DNA of 64,000 bases from assembly GCF_042665195.1 (NCBI RefSeq), contig NZ_JBHTBW010000058.1, positions 20,814-84,813 on the forward strand. Direction: 5' to 3'. The notes under the pieces are model-generated. The model searched no databases. It was not told the DNA's origin and saw only the letters and a program-made list of their open reading frames with translations. A program made the translations under genes and the position numbers. Shown piece by piece: positions 25,378 through 34,367 of the stretch. Each line of letters begins with the position of its first letter. Position 1 is the stretch's first letter. Source of the DNA: Laceyella putida (GTDB lineage: Bacteria; Bacillota; Bacilli; Thermoactinomycetales; Thermoactinomycetaceae).

Positions 25378-25805
25378 CTTTCGCTGTACTCCTTTTCGAC
25401 GATCTCTAGTATTTGTCTCATCAATTCTTGGAGGCGCGTCTCTTGCTTTGAACAGTACAGGTAACCCACCAACGCCTCTAATCCCGTACTATGGCGATAG
25501 TCGGCCACACTCGCATGCTTGGGGACATTCCCCGACTTGGCGTTGCGTCCGCGCCGGAGAATATCCATTTCATCTTCCGTCAGTTGATCTTCAATCGCCC
25601 GGTACACTTTCGCTTGGGCGACAGCCGACACAAATCGCGTCGCTTCCCTTTGCAACTCATGCGGACGCACAATTCCTTTGGCCAGCAAATGATGCCGTAC
25701 ATAGATTTCGTATATCGCATCACCCATATAAGCCAATAATAGCGGGTTGATTTCCCTCGGTGCTTTGAGAAGGTTAGACGTCATGCCCAACAACAGCGCG
25801 CTCAT
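25374..25805 (-). CDS. mrnC: Mini-ribonuclease III
   Basis: The 143-residue protein has the RNase III catalytic fold without a dsRNA-binding domain: 'NPLLLAYMGDAIYEIYVRHH' includes the signature acidic residue, and the C-terminal helix has 'STGLEALVGYLYCSKQETRL' with the second acidic cluster. In B. subtilis it matures 23S rRNA. The ATG overlaps the cysS stop by ATGA and has AAGGTGG eight nt upstream; a GTG four codons earlier was rejected. Confidence 0.93.
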   Translation of the reverse strand: MSALLLGMTSNLLKAPREINPLLLAYMGDAIYEIYVRHHLLAKGIVRPHELQREATRFVSAVAQAKVYRAIEDQLTEDEMDILRRGRNAKSGNVPKHASVADYRHSTGLEALVGYLYCSKQETRLQELMRQILEIVEKEYSER

Positions 25806-27205
25806 TTCCGTTTCCACCTTACGCCTTGCGGAGTATCTTCCAACACGATCCCTTGCGCAAGCAATTGGTCGCGAATCTCATCCGCCCGGGCAAAGTTGCG
25901 TTCTTTTCTCGCTTGCTGGCGTTCGGCAATCAACGCTTCGATCTCCGCGTTTAAGTTTTCTTCCTCTTCCAACTGGACCAAGCCCAAAATATGTTCCCCA
26001 TACGTTTCAAACCAATCAAGCAACGCCGAGATGGACCCCTGTGACACCACCGGCTCAGCCACCGTTTCATTAGCCAGTTTCACCGCCTCAAAGACCACAC
26101 TGATCGCATTGGCTGTGTTGAAGTCATCGCTCATCGCTTCATGAAACGCATCCGTCAGCTGCTTCAAATGGGCCAAGACCGCTTCGTCAGCCTCACCGGC
26201 TTGCGCTGTTCCGGCACGGTGCTTCAAGTTGGTGACCGCGGTTTGGATCCGCTCCACACTTCCTTGCGCTTGCTGCATGACTTCCTCGCTAAACACGATC
26301 GGATTGCGGTAATGCGTCGACAAAAGGAAATAGCGCAACGTCTTTGGATCGTATTCTTGGCGCAGCTCCACCACCCGGCGAACGTTTCCGAGCGACTTCG
26401 ACATCTTTTCATTACCCATTTTCATGTAGCCATTATGCAACCAATACCGGACAAAGGTCTTTCCCGTCCACGCTTCGCTTTGTGCAATCTCGTTTTCATG
26501 GTGCGGGAAGCATAAATCGGCTCCACCCGCATGGATATCCAAAGTATCCCCCAAGTATTTGCGCGCCATAGCCGAGCATTCGATATGCCAGCCGGGACGC
26601 CCTTCACCCCATGGGGTTTTCCATCTGATTTCCCCGGGTTCTTTGGCCGCTTTCCACAACGCGAAATCCATTGGATGCTCCTTTTGCTCATTCACGTCGA
26701 TCCGTGCCCCAGCCTTCAATTCGTCCAAGGATTGATGAGACAGCTTCCCATAGTTTTCCTTTTTCAGGGAGCGGAAATAGACATCCCCATCTTTCACATA
26801 CGCGTAGCCTTTGTCGATCAATGCTTGGATCGCATCAATCATCTCTTGAATGTGTTCAGTCGCCCTCGGATGAACATCGGCCCTTTCCACACCGAGCGCA
26901 TCCATGTCCGCAAAATAAGCTGCGATATACCGTTCAGCGATCTCCGGCACAGGCAGTCCCGTCTCTTTGGATGCGTTGATAAGACGGTCATCCACATCGG
27001 TGAAGTTTTGCACATAAGTCACTTTATAACCCACCTGCCGCAAATAGCGGCGCACCACATCAAAGAAGACAAACACGCGCGCATTCCCGATGTGAATGTA
27101 ATTGTATACCGTCGGGCCACAAACATACATCCTCACTTCGCCCTCATGAACCGTCTTTAATTCCTCTTTACTCTTGGTCAGTGTATTGTAAAGCCGGATG
27201 GTCAT
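25802..27205 (-). CDS. cysS: Cysteinyl-tRNA synthetase
   Basis: The 467-residue class I synthetase begins MTIRLYNTLTKSKEELKTVH. It has the zinc-binding and HIGH-type motifs 'VRMYVCGPTVYNYIHIGNAR', 'WHIECSAMARKYLG' and 'FPHHENEIAQSEA', and KMSKS as 'EKMSKSLGNVRRV'. I chose this start for the AAGGAGG upstream; a 14-codon extension lies inside cysE. The gene starts inside the 3' end of cysE (38-nt overlap). It is controlled with cysE by the T-box upstream. Confidence 0.96.
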   Translation of the reverse strand: MTIRLYNTLTKSKEELKTVHEGEVRMYVCGPTVYNYIHIGNARVFVFFDVVRRYLRQVGYKVTYVQNFTDVDDRLINASKETGLPVPEIAERYIAAYFADMDALGVERADVHPRATEHIQEMIDAIQALIDKGYAYVKDGDVYFRSLKKENYGKLSHQSLDELKAGARIDVNEQKEHPMDFALWKAAKEPGEIRWKTPWGEGRPGWHIECSAMARKYLGDTLDIHAGGADLCFPHHENEIAQSEAWTGKTFVRYWLHNGYMKMGNEKMSKSLGNVRRVVELRQEYDPKTLRYFLLSTHYRNPIVFSEEVMQQAQGSVERIQTAVTNLKHRAGTAQAGEADEAVLAHLKQLTDAFHEAMSDDFNTANAISVVFEAVKLANETVAEPVVSQGSISALLDWFETYGEHILGLVQLEEEENLNAEIEALIAERQQARKERNFARADEIRDQLLAQGIVLEDTPQGVRWKRK

Positions 27206-27917
27206 TTTCTTTATTTCCTCCTTGCTCGTCACGAGCAGATGATTCATCTCGTTGTCCTTGTTTCAACTTCGCTACCTCTTCTTTCAGGGCCTGGATCTCC
27301 GCTTGCATGGAACGGCAGAGCTCGGCGATCGGGTCGGGCAGATTGACCTGGTCAAGATCATTTTGCACCCGAATCCCATCTTGTATCACAACTCGCCCGG
27401 GCACTCCAACCACGGTTGAATTGGGCGGAACATCGCGCAACACCACAGAACCGGCACCCACTTTGGCAAACCGGCCGACCCGAATCGATCCCAACACTTT
27501 CGCACCCGAAGCAATCAGCACATGATCCTCGATCGTTGGATGCCGTTTTCCTTTTTCCTTTCCCGTCCCGCCCAAGGTCACTCCCTGATAGATGGTCACA
27601 TAATCACCAATCTCACAAGTTTCTCCGATCACAACACCCATCCCATGGTCGATAAAAACACCACGCCCTATCTTGGCGCCAGGATGGATTTCGATCCCCG
27701 TAAAGAACCGGCTAACCTGAGAAATGACACGAGCGAAAAAAAAGAGCCTTCGTTTGAAAAACCAATGTGCCAGTCGATGCGCCCAAATGGCATGAAGTCC
27801 TGAATATGTGATTATCACTTCCCACGTACTTCTCGCTGCCGGGTCACGATCAAATACCGCCTGGATATCCGCTTGCAACACTCTACGCATTTCCGCTATA
27901 CGGCTAAACAACGACAT
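27168..27917 (-). CDS. cysE: Serine O-acetyltransferase
   Basis: The 249-residue enzyme makes O-acetylserine for cysteine synthesis. It has the N-terminal helical domain and the left-handed beta-helix of hexapeptide repeats ('HPGAKIGRGVFIDHGMGVVI', 'GETCEIGDYVTIYQGVTLGG'). The catalytic histidine sits in FIDHGMG. It is longer than the 217-residue B. subtilis enzyme because of a charged C-terminal tail with a predicted coiled coil (about residues 200-249). It lies directly behind a T-box. Confidence 0.95.
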   Translation of the reverse strand: MSLFSRIAEMRRVLQADIQAVFDRDPAARSTWEVIITYSGLHAIWAHRLAHWFFKRRLFFFARVISQVSRFFTGIEIHPGAKIGRGVFIDHGMGVVIGETCEIGDYVTIYQGVTLGGTGKEKGKRHPTIEDHVLIASGAKVLGSIRVGRFAKVGAGSVVLRDVPPNSTVVGVPGRVVIQDGIRVQNDLDQVNLPDPIAELCRSMQAEIQALKEEVAKLKQGQRDESSARDEQGGNKENDHPALQYTDQE

Positions 27918-27940
27918 CACCTGTTCCCCTCCCAAGTGCT

Positions 27941-28210
27941 AAAAATAAAAACGTCTCCGCAGCAACAATGCTGCAGAGACGGTTGTGCCCGCGGTTCCAC
28001 TCTGCTTGAATTCAATCCAATCTGAATTCCCCTTCACCCTATAACGGCGGGTACCGGAACACTCCTACATGGGGGCGGAACCGCCCTTTCGGAGGTCAGC
28101 TCGTGGGTGCATTTCAGAAATCGCCCGGATAGAGCTTCACACCAACCAGCCCCTCTCTGGCATCCAGTCCGTTTCCTACTTTTCCCACTCATCACCTTTG
28201 ACATTTAACC
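27941..28210 (-). ncRNA. T-box riboswitch, predicted tRNA-Cys specificity
   Basis: The minus strand carries the T-box sequence GTGGAACCGCGGG (27988-28000), followed by a terminator stem CGTCTC...GAGACG (27952-27981) and TTTTATTTTT. Upstream is the specifier region: GAAATGCACC, with TGC (27,109 offset: positions 28109-28111) as the cysteine codon. Uncharged tRNA-Cys should pair with the specifier and the T-box bulge to block termination. The target genes cysE and cysS agree with this. Confidence 0.93.
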
Positions 28211-28228
28211 TTATTTTCCCCGACGACA

Positions 28229-29689
28229 TCAGGCGTTGTCAATCTGTTGTTGGACACGGCTTTTAACTTTTTCCAGTCCAATGAGCGCCAACGATTCACG
28301 CAAGTCCGGACCATGCACGACACCGGTGACGGCGGCACGCACAGGCATAAACAGTTGTTTGCCTTTATAGCCCGTCTCTTTTTGCACCTGCTTGAAAATG
28401 CCTTTCAACTCATCCGCTTCCAATGTTTCCAAAGAGGCCAACTGATTCAGGAAAGCTTCCAACACTTGCGGCACATGCGCTTCCGCAAGCACTTCTTTCG
28501 CTTCATCCGTTACCTTATATTCTTCTTGGAAGAACAGATCGGTCAGTTCCACGATTTGAGCCACATACTCCAGTTGCTCTTGGTAAAGGGCCACCACCCG
28601 GGTTACCCAAGCTCGCTGCTGTTCGGAGAGGGGAAGCGCAATGCGCCCGGCTTGCTCCAAGTATGGAAGGGCCAATTCAACGATTCGCTCCAGTGGAGCC
28701 TTTTTAATATATTGCCCATTCATCCATTTCAATTTACCCGTATCGAAAATCGCCGGCGCTTTGGATACCCGCTCCAGTGAGAATCGATCGATCAGTTCTT
28801 CTTTGGAGAAGATTTCCTCTTCCCCTTCAGGCGACCAACCAAGCAAAGAGATGAAGTTGACAATCGCCTCTGGCAAGTAACCCAGCTCTTTGTACTGATC
28901 AATAAATTGGATGATGGATTCATCCCGCTTGCTCATCTTTTTGCCTTCCGCATTCAAGATAAGCGGAATATGGGCAAATTGGGGTGTTTCGAAGCCGAGC
29001 GCCTGATAGATCAAGACTTGTTTCGGCGTATTGGAGAGATGCTCCTCCCCACGGATCACATGGGTGATTTTCATCAAGGCATCATCGACGACGACTGCAA
29101 AGTTATACATGGGACGACCGTCAGGACGACGAATGACAAAATCACCAATGCCATCCGTTTCAAACCTCACTTTGCCGCGAATCGCATCGTCGATTTCGAT
29201 CACTTGGCCTTCCGGCACACGGAATCGAACGCTTGGCACACGTCCTTCCGCTTCGAACCGCGCACGTTGTTCCGGGGTCAAGTCACGGTCCCATCCGCTA
29301 TATTTGGGCGCTTGGCCACGCGCCAGTTGCTCTTCCCGCTCTTTATCGATTTCCTCTTGGGTGGCATAGCTCAAGTACGCTTTCCCTTCAGCCAACAATT
29401 GGTCGATGTATTGGTTGTAAATATCCGTCCGTTCCATTGAACGGTAAGGTCCGTAGGCCCCCCCCACATCGACCGACTCATCCCAATCGATCCCGAGCCA
29501 TTTCAGCATATTCATTTGCTTTATGTCTGCTCCTGGCACATTGCGTTCCGTATCCGTATCCTCGATGCGGACAATAAAATCGCCACCCTGTTTTTTGGCG
29601 TGCAGATAACTGAACAAGGCCGTCCGCGCACCGCCGATATGCAAATGCCCCGTTGGACTTGGAGCGTATCGTGTACGTATCTTCATCAT
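28229..29689 (-). CDS. gltX: Glutamyl-tRNA synthetase
   Basis: The 486-residue class I synthetase starts MMKIRTRYAPSPTGHLHIGG, with the HIGH motif as HLHIGG, and has KMSKS as 'KKMSKRDESI' (about residue 250). The C-terminal anticodon-binding domain is present. In most Bacillales this non-discriminating enzyme also charges tRNA-Gln. The length is normal (about 483-489). It lies between ispF and the cysteine T-box. Confidence 0.97.
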   Translation of the reverse strand: MMKIRTRYAPSPTGHLHIGGARTALFSYLHAKKQGGDFIVRIEDTDTERNVPGADIKQMNMLKWLGIDWDESVDVGGAYGPYRSMERTDIYNQYIDQLLAEGKAYLSYATQEEIDKEREEQLARGQAPKYSGWDRDLTPEQRARFEAEGRVPSVRFRVPEGQVIEIDDAIRGKVRFETDGIGDFVIRRPDGRPMYNFAVVVDDALMKITHVIRGEEHLSNTPKQVLIYQALGFETPQFAHIPLILNAEGKKMSKRDESIIQFIDQYKELGYLPEAIVNFISLLGWSPEGEEEIFSKEELIDRFSLERVSKAPAIFDTGKLKWMNGQYIKKAPLERIVELALPYLEQAGRIALPLSEQQRAWVTRVVALYQEQLEYVAQIVELTDLFFQEEYKVTDEAKEVLAEAHVPQVLEAFLNQLASLETLEADELKGIFKQVQKETGYKGKQLFMPVRAAVTGVVHGPDLRESLALIGLEKVKSRVQQQIDNA

Positions 29690-29723
29690 CTCTTACTCCT
29701 TTGCTTAAGCATGATATGCAGGT

Positions 29724-30203
29724 TTATGCGTTTTTGACCAAACAAACCACGGCCATGGCGGCAATCCCTTCGCCTCTCCCCGTGAAACCAAGCTGTTCCG
29801 TCGTGGTCGCTTTCACGTTGACGCGCTCGGGATCAGCTTCCAGCAAAGACGCAATCCGCTCCTGCATCGCCGGGATATGCGGAGCCATTTTCGGCTTTTG
29901 CGCAATAATGGTCGCATCGACATTTCCCAAACCATATCCTTTTTCTTTCACCAAACGCCAAACGGCCTCTAATAATTTGGCACTGTCCGCCCCTTTGTAA
30001 GCGGGGTCGGTATCAGGAAAATGTTTGCCGATATCCCCCAACGCCACCGCCCCTAAGACCGCATCCGTAATCGCATGCAACAACACGTCCGCGTCGGAAT
30101 GCCCGATCAAGCCTTTCTCATACGGAATCTGCACTCCGCCGATAATGAGCGGAACGTTTTCCCCCAACTGATGCACATCAAATCCTTGTCCTACGCGAAT
30201 CAT
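29724..30203 (-). CDS. ispF: 2-C-methyl-D-erythritol 2,4-cyclodiphosphate synthase
   Basis: The 159-residue protein begins MIRVGQGFDVHQLGENVPLI and shows the zinc site (DVHQL) and 'GLIGHSDADVLLHAITDAVL', then 'VDATIIAQKPKMAPHIPAMQ' and the C-terminal 'TTEQLGFTGRGEGIAAMAV'. It makes MEcPP in the MEP isoprenoid pathway. It overlaps ispD by 4 nt, and the two enzymes act two steps apart. Confidence 0.97.
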   Translation of the reverse strand: MIRVGQGFDVHQLGENVPLIIGGVQIPYEKGLIGHSDADVLLHAITDAVLGAVALGDIGKHFPDTDPAYKGADSAKLLEAVWRLVKEKGYGLGNVDATIIAQKPKMAPHIPAMQERIASLLEADPERVNVKATTTEQLGFTGRGEGIAAMAVVCLVKNA

Positions 30204-30889
30204 AACCTCTTACTCCTCATTTGATATATCGCTTCAGCCAATACCAAGTCATCGGGCGTGGTCAGTTTAATATTGGTATATTCCCCTTCAACGACCCGCA
30301 CATCGATCCCCAGTTCCTCTACCAACATGGCATCATCCGTCACCATGGCGCCTATTTTTCGCCCCTGCTCATGCGCTTCCATCAGCATGTCCGCGCGAAA
30401 AGCTTGCGGTGTTTGTACAGCCCATAACCGTTTTCGGTCAGGTGTGCTCTCCACGATCCCCGCGGCGTCCACCATTTTGACTGTATCCTTAACCGGAACC
30501 GCCAAAATGGCCGCTCCATGCATCTTCACATCGGTCAACAAACGGGTGATCGCCTCATGGCTGACGAAAGGACGCACCGCATCATGAACCAATACCCACT
30601 CGCTCGACAGAACTTGCAGGCCGGAGTACACGCTGTCTTGGCGCTCCTGTCCCCCCGTGACGACATGGGTCACCTTCTTCAGCCCCGCTTCGGCTACCAT
30701 CTGACGCACACGGCCGATCTCGTCTTCTCTTACGGCGATGACGATCTCATCCACTTCCGGGTGGGTCTCAAAAATATGTAGCGTATGGATAAGGATGGGC
30801 CGATCCTGAAAAGACAAAAATTGTTTGCTTTCCTTCGTGCCCATCCGCTTGCCTTGGCCCGCTGCAGGAATCACTACACCAACACTCAA
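30200..30889 (-). CDS. ispD: 2-C-methyl-D-erythritol 4-phosphate cytidylyltransferase
   Basis: The 229-residue enzyme couples MEP to CTP in the MEP pathway. It has the nucleotide-binding 'VVIPAAGQGKRMGTKESKQF' near the N-terminus, 'VLVHDAVRPFVSHEAI' and 'TPDDLVLAEAIYQM' at the end. The start is a TTG (30887-30889) eight nt after AAAGGAGA, giving (L)SVGVVIPAAG. A longer ATG frame adds 46 residues with no similarity to IspD and was rejected. Confidence 0.93.
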   Translation of the reverse strand: MSVGVVIPAAGQGKRMGTKESKQFLSFQDRPILIHTLHIFETHPEVDEIVIAVREDEIGRVRQMVAEAGLKKVTHVVTGGQERQDSVYSGLQVLSSEWVLVHDAVRPFVSHEAITRLLTDVKMHGAAILAVPVKDTVKMVDAAGIVESTPDRKRLWAVQTPQAFRADMLMEAHEQGRKIGAMVTDDAMLVEELGIDVRVVEGEYTNIKLTTPDDLVLAEAIYQMRSKRL

Positions 30890-31093
30890 GAGACTATCTC
30901 CTTTCAGACACACAAATGCCCGTCTTCGGTTTAGGATAAACGAATCACGGGCCGCTAGCAATCCTGTTTCACGAAGAAAAGGGGGCAATCCGCCAAGTGA
31001 CCGCGGAGTGGTCCCCTTCTTCATCATTGGATGCCTTCAGTTCGCTATCATGCCTTTCGACGAGAGAAAGCATCAAATAGCCATCATCCAAAC

Positions 31094-32188
31094 TTATAAC
31101 GCACGCTCCAATAGTTTCGGTTTGGCAAAGATCATGCGACCGGCGGATGTTTGCAACACACTGGTAACCAACACATCAATGCGCTCACCAATATACTCAC
31201 GCCCACCTTCGATCACGATCATGGTGCCATCATCGAGATAAGCCACACCCTGCCCATGCTCTTTGCCATCTTTGATCACTTGAACGTTGATCTCCTCACC
31301 AGGCAAGACGACCGGCTTCACGGCATTGGCCAGGTCATTGATGTTGAGCACGCTGACCCCTTGCAGCTCACACACTTTGTTCAAGTTGAAATCATTTGTG
31401 ACCACTTTACCGGAAAGCACTTTGGCCAATTTGACCAACTTGCTGTCAACCTCTTGCACCTCTTCAAAGTCCCCTTCGTAGATCAAGACTTTCACATCTA
31501 ATTCTTTCTGGATTTTGTTGAGAATATCCAGCCCGCGGCGCCCGCGGTTTCGTTTCAGCACATCAGAGGAGTCGGCGATATGCTGCAGCTCTTCCAGGAC
31601 AAAGCTTGGGATGACCAGCGTCCCTTCCAAAAACCCGGTGCGACAGATGTCAGCGATCCGTCCATCAATAATCACGCTGGTATCCAAGATTTTGTGTTCA
31701 AAAAAGTGCTTCTCTTCCTTTTTGTTGCGTCCTTCCCTATTTTGACGCCCCAAAGTTAAAATAGAGATAAGTTCATCACGCTTTTTATATCCCACTCTGA
31801 ATCCGAGATAGCCGAACAACCCAGAGATGATAAACGGTAATATCCGATTGATTACCGGAATCGGCAATTGTGTTAGTGGCATTTGAATCAATACAGCTAC
31901 AATCAAACCGCATATCAATCCCAACAATCCAAAGATCCCATCCACCGCCGGGATCTTGATCAGTCTCTCTTCGCTCCAGCGGATCCACTTCACCACATTA
32001 TCAGAAATCCAAAACGTAGAGATGAATAGCGCCACTGCACCAAGGACAGCTCCAATATAATGTGGGGCCGGAACTTCACCGAAATTCAGAGGAGATTTTT
32101 GAAGCAACCCGAAAAATCTTTCCCCATAATAATAGCCTACGGATGCTCCGATCAAAGTCAAAGCGAGTTGCACAAAACGTTTTAACAC
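31094..32188 (-). CDS. yacL: PIN/TRAM-domain membrane protein YacL
   Basis: The 364-residue protein has four predicted membrane helices in the first 125 residues, then a PIN ribonuclease-like domain ('HKILDTSVIIDGRIADICRT', 'LVIPSFVLEELQHIADSSD', 'VVTNDFNLNKVCELQG'), and a C-terminal TRAM RNA-binding domain ('GQGVAYLDDGTMIVIEGGRE'). The conserved acidic residues suggest nuclease activity, but the role is not established. The start is GTG with GGAGGAGGTGAAG upstream. The position between cdnL and ispD is standard. Confidence 0.9.
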   Translation of the reverse strand: MLKRFVQLALTLIGASVGYYYGERFFGLLQKSPLNFGEVPAPHYIGAVLGAVALFISTFWISDNVVKWIRWSEERLIKIPAVDGIFGLLGLICGLIVAVLIQMPLTQLPIPVINRILPFIISGLFGYLGFRVGYKKRDELISILTLGRQNREGRNKKEEKHFFEHKILDTSVIIDGRIADICRTGFLEGTLVIPSFVLEELQHIADSSDVLKRNRGRRGLDILNKIQKELDVKVLIYEGDFEEVQEVDSKLVKLAKVLSGKVVTNDFNLNKVCELQGVSVLNINDLANAVKPVVLPGEEINVQVIKDGKEHGQGVAYLDDGTMIVIEGGREYIGERIDVLVTSVLQTSAGRMIFAKPKLLERAL

Positions 32189-32313
32189 GGGGCTTCACCT
32201 CCTCCCAAAACTAAGGTCCCCTACTATCCATTATAGACATTCTGCGGAAATGAAAACCTGGGCAAACACAATTTCTTATGACCTTTTTGTAAACACGACA
32301 ATAAAAAGTAAAA

Positions 32314-32808
32314 TTAGATCTCTTTCGCTAAAATTCCATCAATTAGTTCAAATGCTTGATCTTCGTTCAGATCCCGTGCCAACGCTAGCTCGCTAATCAA
32401 GATCTGCTTCGCGTTATCCAACATTTTGCGTTCACCTGTGGACAACCCTTTTTCCGCATCCCTTAACATAAGTGAATGCACAACATCCGCCACTTCATAG
32501 ATATCACCACTTTTCATTTTGTCCAAATTGGCTCGATAGCGACGGTTCCAATTGGATGTGTCTTTGATCTCTTGGCTTCTCATGCGATCCAGCACTTCGT
32601 TTACCGTATCTTCATCGACCACTTCTCGTAGTCCGATGCTTTGGACATTATGCATGGGAACCATCACTTTCATATCCCCAATGGGCATCCGCATGACATA
32701 GTACTTCTTCCGTTCACCCAGGATCTCCTTTTCTTCTATTGACTCGATGATACCCGCACCATGCATCGGATAAACCACTTTATCGCCAATATTGAACAAA
32801 ATACCCAC
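32314..32808 (-). CDS. cdnL: CarD/CdnL family RNA polymerase-binding regulator
   Basis: The 164-residue protein has an N-terminal Tudor-like polymerase-interacting domain ('FNIGDKVVYPMHGAGIIESI') and a helical DNA-binding C-terminal domain ('ADVVHSLMLRDAEKGLSTGE', 'RKMLDNAKQILISELALARD'). CdnL/CarD binds the polymerase beta subunit and stabilises the open complex at many promoters. It lies next to yacL, as in other Bacillales. Confidence 0.93.
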   Translation of the reverse strand: MGILFNIGDKVVYPMHGAGIIESIEEKEILGERKKYYVMRMPIGDMKVMVPMHNVQSIGLREVVDEDTVNEVLDRMRSQEIKDTSNWNRRYRANLDKMKSGDIYEVADVVHSLMLRDAEKGLSTGERKMLDNAKQILISELALARDLNEDQAFELIDGILAKEI

Positions 32809-32832
32809 CTCCAGAGGGCAATATCTATTTCC

Positions 32833-32861
32833 AAGATATCACAAAATTACAGCTCAGTCAA
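32833..32861 (-). promoter_or_regulatory. Sigma-A type promoter for cdnL
   Basis: TTGACT (32856-32861, minus strand), a 17-nt spacer and TATCTT (32833-32838) lie just upstream of cdnL. The rest of 32,862-33,035 is AT-rich and holds no other recognised feature. Confidence 0.6.
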
Positions 32862-33035
32862 TAAAATAAAAAACTATATATTAGCATATGCGAACATTAT
32901 ACGTCAATAGATCTTTTTAGCTAAAGTTATTGGCTATCTAGCGCGAAAATTGACACGATTATAGAATGATCGATATAATAAAACTGATATAGCCCGTGAT
33001 TTTAGTTTCACCAATTTCAGAATGAGGTGAAAGTG

Positions 33036-33431
33036 ATGAGTGAAGACCATCTTCATTCTTTCCAAGAACAGGTAGCCGATCTTTTATTAAGGCACCGCAG
33101 TTTTTTAGATGTCACATCCAAATTGCAGGAATCCAACGCGCGCGTGGTTCGCGCTTTGATGAAATCGGTAACAGAATGTGGCTGTATTGAAGTGAACGCT
33201 TGCCGCCAAGCTTTTCCCGATGACCTCTCCGCATCGGAATGGCAAGATCGCCTGCAAACCCACTTGTCCGGAAAACTATGTGATCACTGTCTTGATGTTG
33301 TTAAAAGCGAACTGGGCAAAAACCTCTTTTATGTGGCCGCTCTATGCAACCTCCTTCAAATCTCCATTCCCGATGTGCTCAAACAAGAATCGGATCACCT
33401 GTCCACACTCGGGGTCTTCCACCTCCGTTAA
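33036..33431 (+). CDS. Conserved Bacillales protein, DUF1573-like annotation
   Basis: The 131-residue protein starts MSEDHLHSFQEQVADLLLRH with GAGGTG upstream; a GTG three codons earlier is less likely. Features are 'HRSFLDVTSKLQESNARVVR', the CGC motif in 'SVTECGCIEVNACRQAF', and 'HLSGKLCDHCLDVVKSELGK' with a CxxC. It resembles a small conserved protein of Bacillaceae annotated as DUF1573-containing; no function is known to me. It is the only plus-strand gene in this part of the window. Confidence 0.75.
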   Translation: MSEDHLHSFQEQVADLLLRHRSFLDVTSKLQESNARVVRALMKSVTECGCIEVNACRQAFPDDLSASEWQDRLQTHLSGKLCDHCLDVVKSELGKNLFYVAALCNLLQISIPDVLKQESDHLSTLGVFHLR

Positions 33432-33523
33432 CCCGCGCATCCATCCAACATTCCAGCATGCGAAACGCTTGTTCCAAACAACGGGCTTTCCATATCATCC
33501 CTTTCCGTTCCAGTCTGGCGGTA

Positions 33524-33560
33524 AACAAACAACCCTGCTTGGTCAACAGGGTTGTTTGTT
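33524..33560. terminator. Bidirectional terminator between the 131-residue gene and pssA
   Basis: CAAACAACCCTG (33526-33537) and CAGGGTTGTTTG (33547-33558) form a perfect 12-bp stem with a 9-nt loop. A GTTTGTT tail follows on both strands. It separates two convergent genes. Confidence 0.75.
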
Positions 33561-33563
33561 GTG

Positions 33564-34271
33564 TCATTTATATTCTTCCGCCGGCTCCTCATTTTCCTTT
33601 CGCTTCAGCTCCAATGACTTTTTCACCCCGTATAACGCATATAACGCCAATGGGATAAACATCACTTTAGGTAACTCATGCGGAAAACGGAAAGCGGCCA
33701 CGGCAATCATAATCAAAAACAAAGGTGCCAACCAAAACGCGGACTTCGGTATTCCAACCTTTTTAAATGTCGGGTACTTCACTTGACTGATCATGAGATA
33801 AGATAGAAAAAGCATCGCAATCATCAGTGCCACATTATTTGGCAACATGTCACTGTATAAGGCCATCGTCGCCAAAATCCCACCAGCCGCCGTAATCGGC
33901 AATCCGATGAAATATCCCGGTTCACCCGGATTGACATTAAAACGGGCCAGCCGGAGCGCGCCACAAATCGGAAAAATCGCTGTAACCAACCAGCCAAGCG
34001 GGCCCATTTCATTTAAGGTCGTCCCGTACATAATGATCGCAGGCGCCACACCAAAAGAAATAACATCCGATAATGAGTCCAATTCTTTACCAAACTCGCT
34101 CTGCGTATTAAGCATCCGGGCAACTCGTCCGTCCAATCCATCCAACAACATACCGATAATCACCATAATGGCTGCATACTGCCATGAATGCTGAATGGCT
34201 AAGATGATCGAAATCACACCGAGAAACAAGTTGCCAACGGTAAAACAACTAGGCAACGCTTTCGCAAACAT
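33564..34271 (-). CDS. pssA: CDP-diacylglycerol-serine O-phosphatidyltransferase
   Basis: The 235-residue membrane enzyme makes phosphatidylserine from CDP-diacylglycerol and serine. It contains the CDP-alcohol phosphotransferase motif DG..AR....G...D...D as 'GLDGRVARMLNTQSEFGKEL' and 'DSLSDVISFG'. Several membrane helices follow. The start MFAKALPSCF was chosen for the TTAGGAGG upstream. It is slightly longer than the B. subtilis enzyme (177) because of the C-terminal helices. Confidence 0.93.
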   Translation of the reverse strand: MFAKALPSCFTVGNLFLGVISIILAIQHSWQYAAIMVIIGMLLDGLDGRVARMLNTQSEFGKELDSLSDVISFGVAPAIIMYGTTLNEMGPLGWLVTAIFPICGALRLARFNVNPGEPGYFIGLPITAAGGILATMALYSDMLPNNVALMIAMLFLSYLMISQVKYPTFKKVGIPKSAFWLAPLFLIMIAVAAFRFPHELPKVMFIPLALYALYGVKKSLELKRKENEEPAEEYK

Positions 34272-34367
34272 AAGGGAACCTCCTAACAAGTGAACACGGG
34301 TGGCTATGGTCCCATCCCACTTCCCTATTTTCGTTCAATTTGCTTTAGTGGTTACATTCTAGGTTAT

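Noticed and set aside
30890..31027. 46-residue N-terminal extension of IspD
   Set aside because: The extension has no similarity to IspD; TTG at 30889 has AAAGGAGA at the right distance.
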